A DNA stretch of 64,000 nt, from positions 372,001 through 436,000 of the forward strand of contig NZ_JAERWK010000008.1 of assembly GCF_016918035.1 (NCBI RefSeq). The letters run 5' to 3'. The translations under genes and the position numbers were made by a program. This stretch comes from Nakamurella leprariae. GTDB lineage: Bacteria; Actinomycetota; Actinomycetes; Mycobacteriales; Nakamurellaceae. Below the pieces are notes generated by a model. That model was not told the DNA's origin, made no database searches, and saw only the letters and a program-made list of their open reading frames with translations. Positions 26,201-35,978 of the stretch are shown here, in pieces. Each line of letters opens with the position of its first letter. The first letter of the stretch is position 1.

Positions 26201-27193
26201 TCATGACGCCGACCGGTCCGCGGGCTGCCGCGCGAGTCGCTCCGGGTCCAGGTCGGCCAGCCACAGCGGCTGCAGCATGTGCCAGTCGGCCGGGTGCTCA
26301 CCGATCTCCTGGGCGAAGAAGTCGGCCAGCAGCTGGGTCCCACCGCGGACCTGCTCGGCGAGGCGCCGGCCCGGCAGCTGCAGCGGCGGCGCCACCACCT
26401 GCCGCCAGCCGTCGTCGGTGAAGCTCAGGTGGACCGGCAGCAGCGCCGCCCCGGTGGTCGCGGCCAGCAACGCCGGCCCGGCCGGCATCCGGGTCGGCTC
26501 ACCGAAGAAGTCGACCGGGACACCCGACGCGGTCAGATCCCGGTCGGCCAGCAGGGCCACCACCTTGCCCGCGCGCAGCCGGTCCTTGAGCACCTGCGAC
26601 GGGCCGGCACCGCCCCCGGTGAGCGGCAGGATCTCCATCCCGAGCGACTCGCGGTAGGCCACGAACTGCTCGTACAGCGACTCGGGCCGCAGCCGTTCGG
26701 CCACCGTCACCAGCGCGCCGTACCGCCGGGTCACGAACAACCCGGCCACGTCCCAGTTGCCCGAGTGCGGCAGGGCCAGGATCGCGCCGCGACCGGCGTC
26801 CACGGCCGCGTCCAGGTGCTCGAGCCCGATGGTGCCGGCCGTGGCCGTGGCCGTCACCGCGGCGTGGTCCAGTCCCGGCAGCTGGAACGTCTCCCGCCAG
26901 TAGCGGGCGTACGAGCGCATGCCCGCCCCCACCACCGCGGCCAGGGTCGACGGGGTGGCGGTGTCCCCCAGCACCCGTCGGTAGTTGCGGGCCAGCTGCA
27001 CGGTCCGCGGTCCGTGCCGACGGGCGGCCCGGTCGGCCGCGAGCCGGAACGCGCGCTCGGCCACCGGTCGCGGTAGCCCGGACACCGTGCGCCACCCGGC
27101 CGCGTACCCGGCCCCGGCCAGCCGATCGGTCCACCGGTCGACGGCGCCACGCCCGGTTCGGGACGACTCGGCGTGCAGAGTGTCCTGGCTCAT
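26201..27193 (-). CDS. patA: PatA-type phosphatidylinositol mannoside acyltransferase
   Basis: This lysophospholipid-acyltransferase/HtrB-family enzyme acylates the mannose of PIM1 or PIM2. The 330-aa product has YRRVLG and the catalytic HX4D motif as HSGNWD (His143, Asp148). Later come LLADRDLTASGVPVDFFGEP and LLPVHLSFTDDGWRQVV, standard for the family. The ATG at 27193 overlaps the pgsA stop (ATGA). It is followed immediately by pimA. Confidence 0.92.
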   Translation of the reverse strand: MSQDTLHAESSRTGRGAVDRWTDRLAGAGYAAGWRTVSGLPRPVAERAFRLAADRAARRHGPRTVQLARNYRRVLGDTATPSTLAAVVGAGMRSYARYWRETFQLPGLDHAAVTATATAGTIGLEHLDAAVDAGRGAILALPHSGNWDVAGLFVTRRYGALVTVAERLRPESLYEQFVAYRESLGMEILPLTGGGAGPSQVLKDRLRAGKVVALLADRDLTASGVPVDFFGEPTRMPAGPALLAATTGAALLPVHLSFTDDGWRQVVAPPLQLPGRRLAEQVRGGTQLLADFFAQEIGEHPADWHMLQPLWLADLDPERLARQPADRSAS

Positions 27194-27939
27194 CGCCCGC
27201 TGCGGCGCGCCACCCGCGGGGTGCGGCCGGCGGTCCGGCCGGTCTTGCGGGTCCGCCCGGCGGGCGCGTACGGCCGGTCCGCCCGCGGCGCCCGGGCCGA
27301 CCGGCGCGGCGCATCGATCTTGCCGGCGGCCAGCGCGGCCGTGCGCACCTGCAGCAGTCGCTGCACCACGGTGACCAGACCGGCCGCCGCGAGCAGCCAC
27401 AGACAGACGGGGAGCGCGAAGTCCAGACCCAGTCCGGTCAGGCCCGCGCCGACCAGGCCGAGCAGGTTGCGCTCGGCCCGTTCGGCCAGCGCGCCACCGA
27501 TGGGCAGCCCCACCGAATCGGCCCGCGCCTTGACGTAGGAGATGACCTGACCGGTGACCAGGCAGACCAGCGCCGCCGCGCCGAGGGCCGCCGAGCCGCC
27601 CGGAGCGTCGGCGTGGGTGAAGGCGTAGAAGGCCAACGCGCCGAACAGGGCGCCGTCGGCGATCCGGTCGCACGAGGCGTCCAGCACCAGGCCGAAATCG
27701 GTGCCGTACCCGCGGGCCCGGGCCATCGCCCCGTCGAGCAGGTCGAACAGCACGAACACGGTGACCACGAGCGTGCCGATGAACAGGTGGCCGGTGGCCA
27801 GCAGCCCGATCGACCCACCGACGACGCCCACCGTGCCGATCACGGTGACCAGGTCGGGGCTGAACCCGGCACGCAGCAGTCCCCGGCCGATCGGGTCGGT
27901 GACCTTGGACACCGAGGAGCGGGCGACGGAGTTCAGCAT
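27190..27939 (-). CDS. pgsA: Phosphatidylinositol phosphate synthase (CDP-alcohol phosphatidyltransferase)
   Basis: It makes PI-phosphate from CDP-diacylglycerol and inositol 1-phosphate. The 249-aa membrane protein has the CDP-alcohol signature DLLDGAMARARG with metal-binding Asp66, Asp69, Asp87 and Asp91 (VLDASCD), and about six membrane segments. A 45-residue basic, Arg-rich C-terminal tail is an addition not needed for catalysis. The operon with patA and pimA supports the inositol rather than glycerol substrate. Confidence 0.93.
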   Translation of the reverse strand: MLNSVARSSVSKVTDPIGRGLLRAGFSPDLVTVIGTVGVVGGSIGLLATGHLFIGTLVVTVFVLFDLLDGAMARARGYGTDFGLVLDASCDRIADGALFGALAFYAFTHADAPGGSAALGAAALVCLVTGQVISYVKARADSVGLPIGGALAERAERNLLGLVGAGLTGLGLDFALPVCLWLLAAAGLVTVVQRLLQVRTAALAAGKIDAPRRSARAPRADRPYAPAGRTRKTGRTAGRTPRVARRSGR

Positions 27940-28109
27940 GCGGGTCCGATTCGGTCGGCGAGCGGGTGGGTCCGGACGTGCTCCCCGGCCGGGTGCGCGA
28001 CGGACGCGTCCCCGGCCGGGAACAGAGCCGTCACTGTAGTGGCCAGGACGCCCGGGTGGATCGTCACACGCACGGCGCCCGGGTCCGGCCCGAGCCCGTC
28101 ACCGGCGTA

Positions 28110-28661
28110 TCACCAGGCCGCGGCGAGCAGCTCCCGGGTGGTGCCCAGCAGTTCGGGCAGCACCTTGGTGTGGCCGACCACCGGCATGAAGTTGGCGTCG
28201 CCACCCCACCGTGGCACCACGTGCTGGTGCAGGTGCGCGGCGATCCCGGCGCCGCCGGCCACCCCGGCGTTGATGCCCAGGTTGAAGCCGTGCGGCGCCG
28301 AGACCGCGCGCAGCACCTCCAGGGCGTGCCGGGTGAACCGGTTGAACTCGGCGAACTCGGCCGAGTCCGCGTCCAGGTCGGTGTAGTCCGGCACGTGCCG
28401 GTACGGCACCACCATGAGATGGCCCGGGTTGTACGGGAACAGGTTGAGCACGGCGTAGACGTGCTCGCCCCGGGCGATGACCAGGCCGTCCTCGTCGGAC
28501 AGGCTCGGGATCCGGCAGAACGGGCAGGTCGGCGCGGGCCGCTCACCGCCGGCGTTGGCGCCGCCGGTGATGTAGGCCATCCGGTGCGGGGTCCACAGCC
28601 GCAGCAGCGTGTCCGGCACGCCGACCCCGTCGCGCGGCTCCAACGTCGGGTCGCCGGGCAT
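28110..28661 (-). CDS. HIT-family nucleotide hydrolase/phosphorylase (Ap4A-type)
   Basis: The 183-aa product has the histidine-triad motif HLHQHVVPRW (His143, 145, 147) and a CxxC pair (Cys46, Cys49) with a following His, as in zinc-containing HIT proteins. It resembles the mycobacterial Ap4A phosphorylase group. It follows thrS, separated by a copy of the dispersed repeat, and precedes pgsA. This is the conserved actinobacterial order. ATG 28661 starts the protein; the frame upstream through the repeat is not conserved. Confidence 0.92.
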   Translation of the reverse strand: MPGDPTLEPRDGVGVPDTLLRLWTPHRMAYITGGANAGGERPAPTCPFCRIPSLSDEDGLVIARGEHVYAVLNLFPYNPGHLMVVPYRHVPDYTDLDADSAEFAEFNRFTRHALEVLRAVSAPHGFNLGINAGVAGGAGIAAHLHQHVVPRWGGDANFMPVVGHTKVLPELLGTTRELLAAAW

Positions 28662-28694
28662 GGCCGCCCAACCGGCAGCCCGGCCGGGTGTGTT

Positions 28695-28740
28695 GGTCGA
28701 AGCCCGGCCTCGCTCGTCCCTCGCTCGGCCGACTTCTCCG
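28695..28740 (-). repeat. Dispersed 45-bp repeat element, copy C
   Basis: On the minus strand it begins within 4 nt of the thrS stop codon, reads GGAGAAGTCGGCCGAGCG, then AGGGACGAGCG, and ends in CTTCGACC. It fills most of the thrS-HIT gap. It aligns with the yebC tandem unit and with copies at about 23.8 and 53.6 kb. Confidence 0.85.
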
Positions 28741-28743
28741 TCG

Positions 28744-30831
28744 TCAGCCACCGGCACCGGGCAGGTCGAACAGCTCCGCGGTCGGCGAGGCGTTGACCCG
28801 CCGGGCCATCCAGTCCGCGATGGCGTCCACCGCCACGGCGACCGGCACCCCGTTGATCTGGCTGCCGTCGCGGAACCGGAAGCTGACCGCCCCGGCCTCC
28901 ACGTCCTGGCCGCCGGCCAGCAGCATGAACGGCACCTTGCCGGTGGTGTGGGTGCGGATCTTCTTCTGCATGCGGTCGTCCGAGTGGTCGACCTCCGCCC
29001 GCAGTCCGCGCTGCCGCAGCTGCGCGACCACGGCCTCCAGATGCTCGCCGAACGCGTCGGCCACCGGGATGCCGACCACCTGCACCGGCGACAGCCAGGC
29101 CGGGAACGCTCCGGCATAGTGCTCGGTGAGCACCCCGAAGAAGCGTTCGATGGAGCCGAACAGCGCCCGGTGGATCATCACCGGCCGCTGCTTGGTGCCG
29201 TCCGAGGACGTGTACTCCAGCTCGAACCGCTCCGGCAGGTTGAAGTCCAGCTGGATGGTCGACATCTGCCAGGTGCGACCCAGCGCGTCCCGGGCCTGCA
29301 CCGAGATCTTCGGCCCGTAGAACGCCGCGCCGCCCGGGTCCGGCACCAGGTCCAGTCCGGACTCCCGGGCCACCTCGGCCAGCGTGTCGGTGGCGACCTG
29401 CCAGTTCTCGTCGGTGCCGACGTACTTCTCGTCGTTGCGGGTGGACAGCTCGAGGTAGAAGTCGTCCAGCCCGTAGTCGGCCAGCAGTTCCAGCACGAAC
29501 CGCAGCAGGCCGGTCAGCTCGTCGCGCATCTGCTCGCGGGTGCAGAAGATGTGCGCGTCGTCCTGGGTCATGCCCCGGACCCGGGTGAGACCGTGGATCA
29601 CACCGGACTTCTCGTACCGGTACACGGTGCCGAACTCGAACATCCGCAGCGGCAGCTCGCGGTACGAGCGCCCGCGGGAGCGGAAGATCAGGTCGTGCAT
29701 CGGGCAGTTCATCGGCTTGAGGTAGTAGTCCTGGCCGGGCTTGCGCACGGCACCGGAGGCGTCGAGCTCGGCGTCCAGGTGCATGGCCGGGAACATGCCG
29801 TCCCGGTACCAGTCCAGGTGACCGGAGATCTCGTACAGCCGGCCCTTGGTGATGTGTGGGGTGTTCACGAACGAGTACCCGGCCTGCACGTGCTTGGCCC
29901 GCGAGTAGTCCTCGAGCTCCTTGCGGATGATGCCGCCGCGCGGGTGGAACACCGGCAGGCCGGAGCCCAGCTCGTCCGGGAAGGAGAACAGGTCCAGTTC
30001 GACCCCGAGCTTGCGGTGGTCGCGGCGCTCGGCCTCGGCCAGCCAGTCCAGGTGCGCCTGCAGCGCCTCGGCCGACTCCCAGGCGGTGCCGTAGATGCGT
30101 TGCAGCTGCGGGTTCTTCTCGCTGCCGCGCCAGTAGGCCGCGGCCGTGCGGGTCAGCTGGAACGCCGGGATGTACTTGGTGGTGGGCACGTGCGGCCCGC
30201 GGCACAGGTCGCCCCACACCCGCTCGCCGGTGTGCGCGTGCAGGTTGTCGTAGATGCTCAGCTCGCCGGCACCGACCTCGACGCCCTCCCCCGCGTCGCC
30301 CTCGACGTCCCCGGCCGAGCTGTCCTGGCCCGACTTGAGGTCGATCAGCTCCAGCTTGTACGGCTCCCCGGCCAGCTCGGCCCGGGCCGCCTCGATCGAC
30401 TCCGGCACCCGCCGGGCGAACCGCTGCCCCGACTTGATGATCTTGCGCATCCGCGACTCGAGCGACTTCAGATCCTCCGGGGTGAACGGGGCCGCGACGT
30501 CGAAGTCGTAGTAGAAGCCGTCGGTGATCGGCGGACCGATGCCGAGCTTGGCCTCCGGGAACTGCTGCTGGACGGCCTGGGCCAGCACGTGGGCGGCCGA
30601 GTGGCGGATCACCGAGCGGCCGTCCGGGGTGTCCGCGGCCACCGCGTCCACCTCGACGTCGGCGTCCGGGACCCAGGCCAGGTCGCGCAACTGCCCGTCG
30701 GCCTCCCGCACCACCACGACCGCCTGCGCGCCGCTGTTCGGCAGGCCGGCGTCCCGGACCGCCTGCCCGGCGGTCGTGCCGGCCGGCACCTTCACGACCG
30801 GAGCGGGCGCGAGCGGACCTGGGCTGGGCAC
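28744..30831 (-). CDS. thrS: Threonyl-tRNA synthetase
   Basis: The enzyme charges tRNA-Thr. The 695-aa product has a TGS domain, the editing domain with [11 protein letters not shown], and the class II catalytic domain with zinc-binding NCPMHDLIF, motif 2 [20 protein letters not shown] and motif 3 region [11 protein letters not shown]. The C-terminal anticodon-binding domain follows. GTG 30831 is preferred since AGGGAG lies 6 nt upstream; GTG 30861 would add 10 residues without a ribosome binding site. A roughly 25-residue Gly/Glu/Asp-rich insert interrupts the region near residue 170 of the editing domain. Confidence 0.97.
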   Translation of the reverse strand: MPSPGPLAPAPVVKVPAGTTAGQAVRDAGLPNSGAQAVVVVREADGQLRDLAWVPDADVEVDAVAADTPDGRSVIRHSAAHVLAQAVQQQFPEAKLGIGPPITDGFYYDFDVAAPFTPEDLKSLESRMRKIIKSGQRFARRVPESIEAARAELAGEPYKLELIDLKSGQDSSAGDVEGDAGEGVEVGAGELSIYDNLHAHTGERVWGDLCRGPHVPTTKYIPAFQLTRTAAAYWRGSEKNPQLQRIYGTAWESAEALQAHLDWLAEAERRDHRKLGVELDLFSFPDELGSGLPVFHPRGGIIRKELEDYSRAKHVQAGYSFVNTPHITKGRLYEISGHLDWYRDGMFPAMHLDAELDASGAVRKPGQDYYLKPMNCPMHDLIFRSRGRSYRELPLRMFEFGTVYRYEKSGVIHGLTRVRGMTQDDAHIFCTREQMRDELTGLLRFVLELLADYGLDDFYLELSTRNDEKYVGTDENWQVATDTLAEVARESGLDLVPDPGGAAFYGPKISVQARDALGRTWQMSTIQLDFNLPERFELEYTSSDGTKQRPVMIHRALFGSIERFFGVLTEHYAGAFPAWLSPVQVVGIPVADAFGEHLEAVVAQLRQRGLRAEVDHSDDRMQKKIRTHTTGKVPFMLLAGGQDVEAGAVSFRFRDGSQINGVPVAVAVDAIADWMARRVNASPTAELFDLPGAGG

Positions 30832-30982
30832 GGAGGACTCCCTGACGTCGGCGGGCGGCACGACCGGGCCGGTCCCGGGCAGGACGGGAGGCCGGCGGCG
30901 CCGGAACGGTGCGATCCTAGTCCGCCGGCCGGACGCAGCCGGCCGACGCAGTGCTCACGGGGCAGTGCTCACCGGGCAGTGC

Positions 30983-32173
30983 TCACCCCGCGGCCGGCAC
31001 CCGCAGGATCAGCGCGTCGCCCTGACCGCCGCCGCCGCAGAGCGCCGCGGCACCGACCCCGCCGCCGCGCCGCTGCAGTTCCAGGGCCAGGTGCAGGGCG
31101 AGGCGGGCACCGGACATGCCGATCGGGTGGCCCAGGGCGATGGCCCCGCCGTTGACGTTGACCCGCTCGGGGTCCAGGCCGAGCTTGCGCATGGAGACCA
31201 GCGCGACCGCGGCGAACGCCTCGTTGATCTCGACCAGATCGAGCGCGGTCGGGTCCACGCCCTCCTTGGCGCAGGCGGCGGCCAGCGCGTTGGCCGGCTG
31301 CTCGTGCAGGCTCGCGTCCGGCCCGCCGACGACGCCGTGCGCGCCGATCTCGGCCAGCCAGGTCAGCCCCAGCTCCTGGGCCTTGGCCCTGCTCATCACC
31401 ACGACCGCCGCGGCGCCGTCGGAGATCTGCGAGCTGGACCCGGCGGTGATGGTGCCGTCCGAGGAGAACGCCGGGCGCAGTCTCGCCAGGCTCTCCCCGG
31501 TGGTCTCGGCCCGGATGCCCTCGTCCGCGGTGACCAGCCGGGGCTCGCCGCGCCGCTGCGGCACGGCCACCGGGGCGATCTCGGCGTCGAACAGGCCGTT
31601 CGCCGCGGCCTTGGCCGCCAGCTGGTGCGACCGCGCGGCGAAGGCGTCCTGGTCGGCCCGGGTGATGCCGTACCGGGCGTTGTACTGCTCGGTCGAGGCG
31701 CCCATCGGCAGCTGGTCGAACGCACAGAACAGCCCGTCGTGGGCCATGTGGTCCTCCATGGTGACCTCGCCGAAGCGGAACCCGGCCCGCGAGCCGGGCA
31801 GCAGGTGCGGCGCCCGGGTCATCGACTCCTGCCCACCGGCCACCACGATGTCGAACTCACCGACCCGGATGAGCTGGTCAGCCAGCGCGATCGCGTCCAG
31901 CCCGGACAGGCAGACCTTGTTGACGGTGAGCGCCGGGACCTCCATCGGGATGCCGGCCCGCACCGCGGCCTGCCGGGCCGGGATCTGCCCGGCGCCGGCG
32001 GTGAGCACCTGGCCCATGATCACGTACTGCACGTGCTCGGGCGCCACCCCGGCCCGCTCCAGCGCGGCCGCGATGGCCACCCCACCCAGATCCACCGCGG
32101 GCAGATCGGCGAACGCGCCGGACATCCGGCCCATCGGGGTGCGGGCGCCCGCGACGATCACGGAACCGGACAT
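30983..32173 (-). CDS. Acetyl-CoA C-acetyltransferase (thiolase)
   Basis: This thiolase cleaves or forms beta-ketoacyl-CoA. The 396-aa product has the acyl-accepting Cys88 in [11 protein letters not shown], the NEAFAAV motif, His in [11 protein letters not shown] and the second Cys in LCGGGGQG. The ATG at 32173 has TGGAGG upstream. It is the last gene of an acyl-CoA ligase-SDR-thiolase operon, so a substrate-specific catabolic role is more likely than housekeeping ketogenesis. Confidence 0.93.
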   Translation of the reverse strand: MSGSVIVAGARTPMGRMSGAFADLPAVDLGGVAIAAALERAGVAPEHVQYVIMGQVLTAGAGQIPARQAAVRAGIPMEVPALTVNKVCLSGLDAIALADQLIRVGEFDIVVAGGQESMTRAPHLLPGSRAGFRFGEVTMEDHMAHDGLFCAFDQLPMGASTEQYNARYGITRADQDAFAARSHQLAAKAAANGLFDAEIAPVAVPQRRGEPRLVTADEGIRAETTGESLARLRPAFSSDGTITAGSSSQISDGAAAVVVMSRAKAQELGLTWLAEIGAHGVVGGPDASLHEQPANALAAACAKEGVDPTALDLVEINEAFAAVALVSMRKLGLDPERVNVNGGAIALGHPIGMSGARLALHLALELQRRGGGVGAAALCGGGGQGDALILRVPAAG

Positions 32174-32264
32174 GTCAGACCTCCAGGCAGAGCGGACGAG
32201 CGGGGGCGGGCGGGCGGCGACAGCAGCAGCAACAGGTTCGACGACGAGTGTGGCGCGCGACGGC

Positions 32265-33011
32265 TCAGGCGCGCACCATGCCCCCGTCGACATGCAGGCA
32301 GGTGCCGGTGACGTAGTCCGAGCCGGGCCCGACGAGATAGGCCACGGCCGCGGCGACCTCCTCCGGACGGCCCATCCGCGGGACCGGGATGTCGGCGACG
32401 CCGTACTCGGCGCCGGCGGCCATGGGCGAGGCCACCGGGCCGGGGGCGACCACGTTGGCCGTGATGCCCCAGGCACCGACCTGCCGGGCGATCCAGCGGG
32501 TCAGGTTGATGGTGCCGGCCTTGGCCGAGGCATAGGCCGCGCCGGAGCGGCCGCCAGTGCCGTCGGCGTCGACCGGACCGACGCCGCCGACCTTGCCGGA
32601 CACCGACGCGATGTTGATCAGCCGGCCGGAACCCTGGGCCCTCATGTGCGGGAAGACGGCGGCCTGACAGGCGAAGGCCGCCGCGGTCAGGTTGGTGTCC
32701 AGGTCGCGGTGCCAGGTGGCCACCGACAGGTCCTCGAAGGACTCCCGGCCGCAGGTGCCGGCGCAGTTGACCAGCACGTCCAGCCGGCCGAACTCGTCCC
32801 CGACGCCGCGCACGGCCGCCTGCAGGGCCGGCACATCGGTGACGTCGACCTGGCGAGCTCCGGCGGCACCGAGATCGGCCGCCGTGTGCTCGACCGTCGA
32901 CAGCAGGTCGAGCAGCACCACCCGGGTGCCGTCGGCGATCAGCCGGCCGGCGATGGCGGCGCCGATGCCGCGGGCCGAGCCGGTGATCAGGGCGACGGGT
33001 GCGTCGGGCAA
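32265..33011 (-). CDS. Short-chain dehydrogenase/reductase (FabG-like)
   Basis: The 248-aa product has the NAD(P) motif TGSARGIG (10-17), NCAG, the catalytic Ser in NIASVSG and YxxxK as [15 protein letters not shown] and a C-terminal GTCLHVDGG complete the fold. It probably oxidises a hydroxyacyl-CoA or reduces a ketoacyl intermediate. The start is TTG at 33011, supported by GAGGAG 7 nt upstream and by the family N-terminus; no ATG or GTG fits. It lies between the ligase and thiolase genes. Confidence 0.9.
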   Translation of the reverse strand: MPDAPVALITGSARGIGAAIAGRLIADGTRVVLLDLLSTVEHTAADLGAAGARQVDVTDVPALQAAVRGVGDEFGRLDVLVNCAGTCGRESFEDLSVATWHRDLDTNLTAAAFACQAAVFPHMRAQGSGRLINIASVSGKVGGVGPVDADGTGGRSGAAYASAKAGTINLTRWIARQVGAWGITANVVAPGPVASPMAAGAEYGVADIPVPRMGRPEEVAAAVAYLVGPGSDYVTGTCLHVDGGMVRA

Positions 33012-33066
33012 CGGGATCTCCTCGTGGGACGGGACGGTCGGGACGGGCCCTTCAGCTGGAGCCCGG

Positions 33067-34716
33067 TCAGTTGCTGATGCGGAACCGGCGCACCTTGCCG
33101 ACGCCGGTCCGGGGCAGCGCGTCGATCAGGTGCCACTCACGCGGGCGGGCCGCGGGCGGCAGGTGCGTCGCCGCCCAGGCACCGAGTTCGTCGGCGGTCG
33201 GCGGCTGCTGCGGGTCCTTGGCCACCACGTACGCGACCGGCACCTGGTCGCGCAGCGGGTCCGGGCGGCCGAGCACCGCGACCTCGAGTACACCGGGCGC
33301 CTGGGCCGCGGCCGCCTCCACCTCGGTGAGGCTGACGTTCTCCCCCGAGACCTTGATGACGTCGTCGACCCGGCCGACGAACCGCAGCGAGCCGGGCGAG
33401 CCGGCGTCGGGGGCTGCGACCGCGAGATCACCGGTGGCGAACCACACCTCGCCGGTGCCCGGAATCTCGGTGAACGCCCGCCCGGTCGTGGCCGGGTCGT
33501 CCAGGTACTCGGCGAACAGGTCGGCGCCGGGACGGCCTCGCACCAGCAGCTGACCGGGAACGCCCGGCGCGGCGTCGGTCTCCGTGGCCGGGTCGAGCAG
33601 TCGGACCTGCCGGTCCCCGACCGGCACGCCCATGACGTCGTGCACCGGCGGCCGGTTGGCGTCCGCGGTGACGACGGCGACCGTCTCGGTCATCCCGTAC
33701 AGCTGCCGCGGCGGGGTGCCCACCAGCTCGGCGAATCGGGCGTGGTGCTCGGCGCCGAGACTCTGCGCGAACCAGACGTGCTCGAGCGACAGCGGCGTCT
33801 CGTCCTGCGGGCACCGAGCCAGGATCATCCGGATCGGCGCGGCGAACAGGCTGGCGTGGGTGGCGCCCACCGCACGGGCCCCGGAGACCCACCGGGATGC
33901 CGAGAACGTCGACGCCAGCGCCACACTCGCACCGGCGGCGATGGCCGGCGCGAAGCAGTAGTACTGACCGTTGGCGTGGAACATCGGCAACGTCACCCAC
34001 CAGCGGTGGTGCGGGCGCAGCGACACCGTCCCGGCCATGGTGGTGGCCACGCTGGCGTAGCAGGCCTGGGTGAGCACCACGCCCTTGGGCTCGGAGGTGG
34101 TGCCCGAGGTGAACATGACGGCCAGCCGGTCGCCCGAGCGCACGGGCTGCGGGGCCACCGGCGCGCCGGCCAGCAACGGCGCTCCGGGCGCGAGATCGCT
34201 GACGTCCTCGGCCAGTTCGATGCGCTCGGCGACCCGACCGGCCGCCCCCTCGGCGTAGACACCGGCCCGCGCCGCGGCCAGCACTGCCACCGCCGGCGCC
34301 ACCCGGCGCACCTGCGAGGCGATGTCGCGCGCCACGGACGCCGGATCCACCGGCACCATCCAGGCGCCGAGCCGGGACACGGCCACCCACAGCGCGACGA
34401 ACGCCGGGCAGTTGCGCAGCACCAGGTGCACCGGATCGCCGGCCCGCACCCCGCGCTCGCGCAGCGTGCCGGCCACCCGGGCGACGACGGCGTCGAACTC
34501 GGCGTAGGTCCAGGTCGCATCGGCCCGGCCGGCAGCAGCACCGCCAGCAGCACCGCCGGCCGGGTCGTCCAGGTCCCGGAAGACCAGGAACGGGCGGTCG
34601 CCGTGGTCGCGCACCGCGGCGGCCCAGATGCCCGTGAACGTGTCGGTTCCGAAGGTGCCGGTTCCGAAGGTGTCGGTTCCGAAGGTGTCGGTGCCATCCG
34701 GGGACGCCTGCGTCAT
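33067..34716 (-). CDS. AMP-dependent acyl-CoA ligase, CaiC-like
   Basis: This ANL-superfamily enzyme activates a carboxylic acid to its CoA thioester. The 549-aa product has P-loop FTSGTTSEPKG, LPMFHANGQYYCF, YGMTET, WFATGDLA, RVDDVIKVSGENVS and the C-terminal catalytic Lys in GVGKVRRFRI. It resembles crotonobetaine/carnitine-CoA ligases. The first 30 residues contain a GTDTF repeat encoded by a 15-bp DNA repeat, and an Ala/Gly-rich insert follows near residue 50. ATG 34716 has AAGGAG. It is divergent from the LysR gene and probably under its control. Confidence 0.9.
   Translation of the reverse strand: MTQASPDGTDTFGTDTFGTGTFGTDTFTGIWAAAVRDHGDRPFLVFRDLDDPAGGAAGGAAAGRADATWTYAEFDAVVARVAGTLRERGVRAGDPVHLVLRNCPAFVALWVAVSRLGAWMVPVDPASVARDIASQVRRVAPAVAVLAAARAGVYAEGAAGRVAERIELAEDVSDLAPGAPLLAGAPVAPQPVRSGDRLAVMFTSGTTSEPKGVVLTQACYASVATTMAGTVSLRPHHRWWVTLPMFHANGQYYCFAPAIAAGASVALASTFSASRWVSGARAVGATHASLFAAPIRMILARCPQDETPLSLEHVWFAQSLGAEHHARFAELVGTPPRQLYGMTETVAVVTADANRPPVHDVMGVPVGDRQVRLLDPATETDAAPGVPGQLLVRGRPGADLFAEYLDDPATTGRAFTEIPGTGEVWFATGDLAVAAPDAGSPGSLRFVGRVDDVIKVSGENVSLTEVEAAAAQAPGVLEVAVLGRPDPLRDQVPVAYVVAKDPQQPPTADELGAWAATHLPPAARPREWHLIDALPRTGVGKVRRFRISN
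34641..34695 (-). repeat. 15-bp tandem repeat encoding GTDTF pentapeptides
   Basis: Units of TGTCGGTTCCGAAGG (plus-strand reading) occur at 34641, 34656 (one change) and 34671, with a partial unit at 34686. They lie inside the 5' end of the acyl-CoA ligase gene and encode repeated GTDTF/GTGTF pentapeptides. In-frame copy-number change would not break the gene. Confidence 0.9.
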
Positions 34717-34812
34717 GCACAACTCCTTCGTCGTGGCGGCGCGGCGCGCCGCTGGCACCCCGGGACCGGACTGATGGTCCCGGCGGGCCGGACGACATCG
34801 TGCGGGCGCCGC

Positions 34813-34839
34813 GCGGCACTCGGCAATGCCGAGTGCCGC
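34813..34839 (+). promoter_or_regulatory. 13-1-13 bp perfect palindrome, putative LysR operator
   Basis: The arms GCGGCACTCGGCA (34813-34825) and TGCCGAGTGCCGC (34827-34839) are perfect complements around one A. The site lies between the divergent LysR and acyl-CoA ligase genes, 97 bp from the ligase start and 74 bp from the LysR start. LysR-type proteins bind such dyads and control the divergent gene. Use as a small hairpin is also possible. Confidence 0.7.
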
Positions 34840-34912
34840 ACGGCGGGTCTGCAGAAATGACGAGCGGAGCGTGCTCCGCCCCAGGCCGGGCGCGTCCGGC
34901 GACAATGGACCC

Positions 34913-35809
34913 ATGCCCCGCCGCGTCAGCCCGGACGACCTGCTGGTGCTGCTGGCGGTCGCCCGCTCCGGACACTTCTCCCGGGCGGGCGAGGTGCTCG
35001 GCCTGGCGCACACCACGGTCGCCCGCCGGATCGAGGCGCTGGAACGTGCCCTGGGCAGCAAGGTGCTGGTGCGGACTTCCGGCGGGTGGGAGCTCACCCC
35101 GCTCGGCCGTCGCGCACTGGCCGCCGCCGAGCGGCTCGACGCGGCCCTGGTCGACCTGGAGGCCGGCGAGCAGGCCGACCCGGAACTGCGTGACGTGGTG
35201 CGCGTCTCAGCTCCGGACGCGTTCTGCGCGTTGATCGCGGCCCCGGCCATGGCCCGGCTGCACCGGCGGATCCCGGGCGTCGCGGTCGAGATCGTCTCGG
35301 CCACCCGACGTGCCGCGATGCAGCGGTCCGGTCTGGACATCGAGGTGGTGGTCGGCGAGCCGCGGGTGCTGCGGGCCGAGGCGTCCCGGCTCAGCTCCTA
35401 CACGCTGGGCCTCTACGGCTCCCGGCGCTACCTCGGCGAGCACGGCAGCCCGGCGTCGTTGGCCGCGGTGAGCGAGCACGGCCTGGTGTACTTCATCCCC
35501 TCGATGCTGCAGATCGACGACCTGGACGTCGGACGCCGGTTCGTCCCGGACATGCCCGAGGCGGTCACCTCGACCAACGTCTTCGCGCACGTCGAGGCGA
35601 CCCGGGCCGGCGCGGGACTGGGGCTGCTGCCCACGTTCATGGCGGATCGGCACGACGACCTGGTGCGGGTGCTGCCCGGGATCATCGCGGTCCCGCTGGA
35701 CTACTGGCTGGTGACCCGGGCCGAGGCGCTGCGCCGGCCGGCCGTCACCGAGGTGGTCGCCGCACTGCGCCGGGCCACGTCCGGGCCGGACAGTCTGCTG
35801 CGCGGGTGA
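34913..35809 (+). CDS. LysR-family transcriptional regulator
   Basis: The 298-aa product starts MPRRVSPDDLLVLLAVARSG with an N-terminal winged helix-turn-helix (HFSRAGEVLGLAHTTVARRIEALE). A substrate-binding domain follows (about residues 90-290). The ATG at 34913 is 6 nt after a GACAAT -10-like box, suggesting a leaderless mRNA. It is divergent from the ligase-SDR-thiolase operon and separated from it by the palindrome at 34813-34839. The effector is probably an acyl or aromatic acid, which is inferred. Confidence 0.92.
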   Translation: MPRRVSPDDLLVLLAVARSGHFSRAGEVLGLAHTTVARRIEALERALGSKVLVRTSGGWELTPLGRRALAAAERLDAALVDLEAGEQADPELRDVVRVSAPDAFCALIAAPAMARLHRRIPGVAVEIVSATRRAAMQRSGLDIEVVVGEPRVLRAEASRLSSYTLGLYGSRRYLGEHGSPASLAAVSEHGLVYFIPSMLQIDDLDVGRRFVPDMPEAVTSTNVFAHVEATRAGAGLGLLPTFMADRHDDLVRVLPGIIAVPLDYWLVTRAEALRRPAVTEVVAALRRATSGPDSLLRG

Positions 35810-35837
35810 CCAGCCCGTCCAGGAGCACGAACGGCAA

Positions 35838-35866
35838 CGGTCCCGATCCTGCTCGGATCGGGACCG
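35838..35866 (-). terminator. Terminator shared by tRNA-Val(CAC) and the LysR gene
   Basis: A perfect 12-bp stem (CGGTCCCGATCC at 35838-35849, complement at 35855-35866) with a 5-nt loop lies between the convergent LysR gene and tRNA-Val. Confidence 0.8.
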
Positions 35867-35882
35867 TGACCTGCAACGACTG

Positions 35883-35954
35883 TGGGCGATACTGGGATCG
35901 AACCAGTGACCTCTTCGGTGTGAACGAAGCGCTCTCCCCCTGAGCTAATCGCCC
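35883..35954 (-). tRNA. tRNA-Val (CAC anticodon)
   Basis: On the minus strand a 72-nt cloverleaf begins GGGCGATTAGCTCAG and ends TATCGCCCA. The anticodon stem CTTCG/CGAAG encloses TTCACAC, anticodon CAC for GUG valine codons. The T arm contains GGTTCGATCC. CCA is not fully encoded. It is closely similar to the tRNA-Val(GAC) at 37275 in opposite orientation. Confidence 0.97.
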
Positions 35955-35972
35955 GCTCGCGGTGGCAGGAAC

Positions 35973-35978
35973 ACGATA
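35973..35978 (-). promoter_or_regulatory. -10-like box for tRNA-Val(CAC)
   Basis: TATCGT on the minus strand lies 19 nt upstream of the mature tRNA 5' end. No clear -35 hexamer was recognised. Confidence 0.35.
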
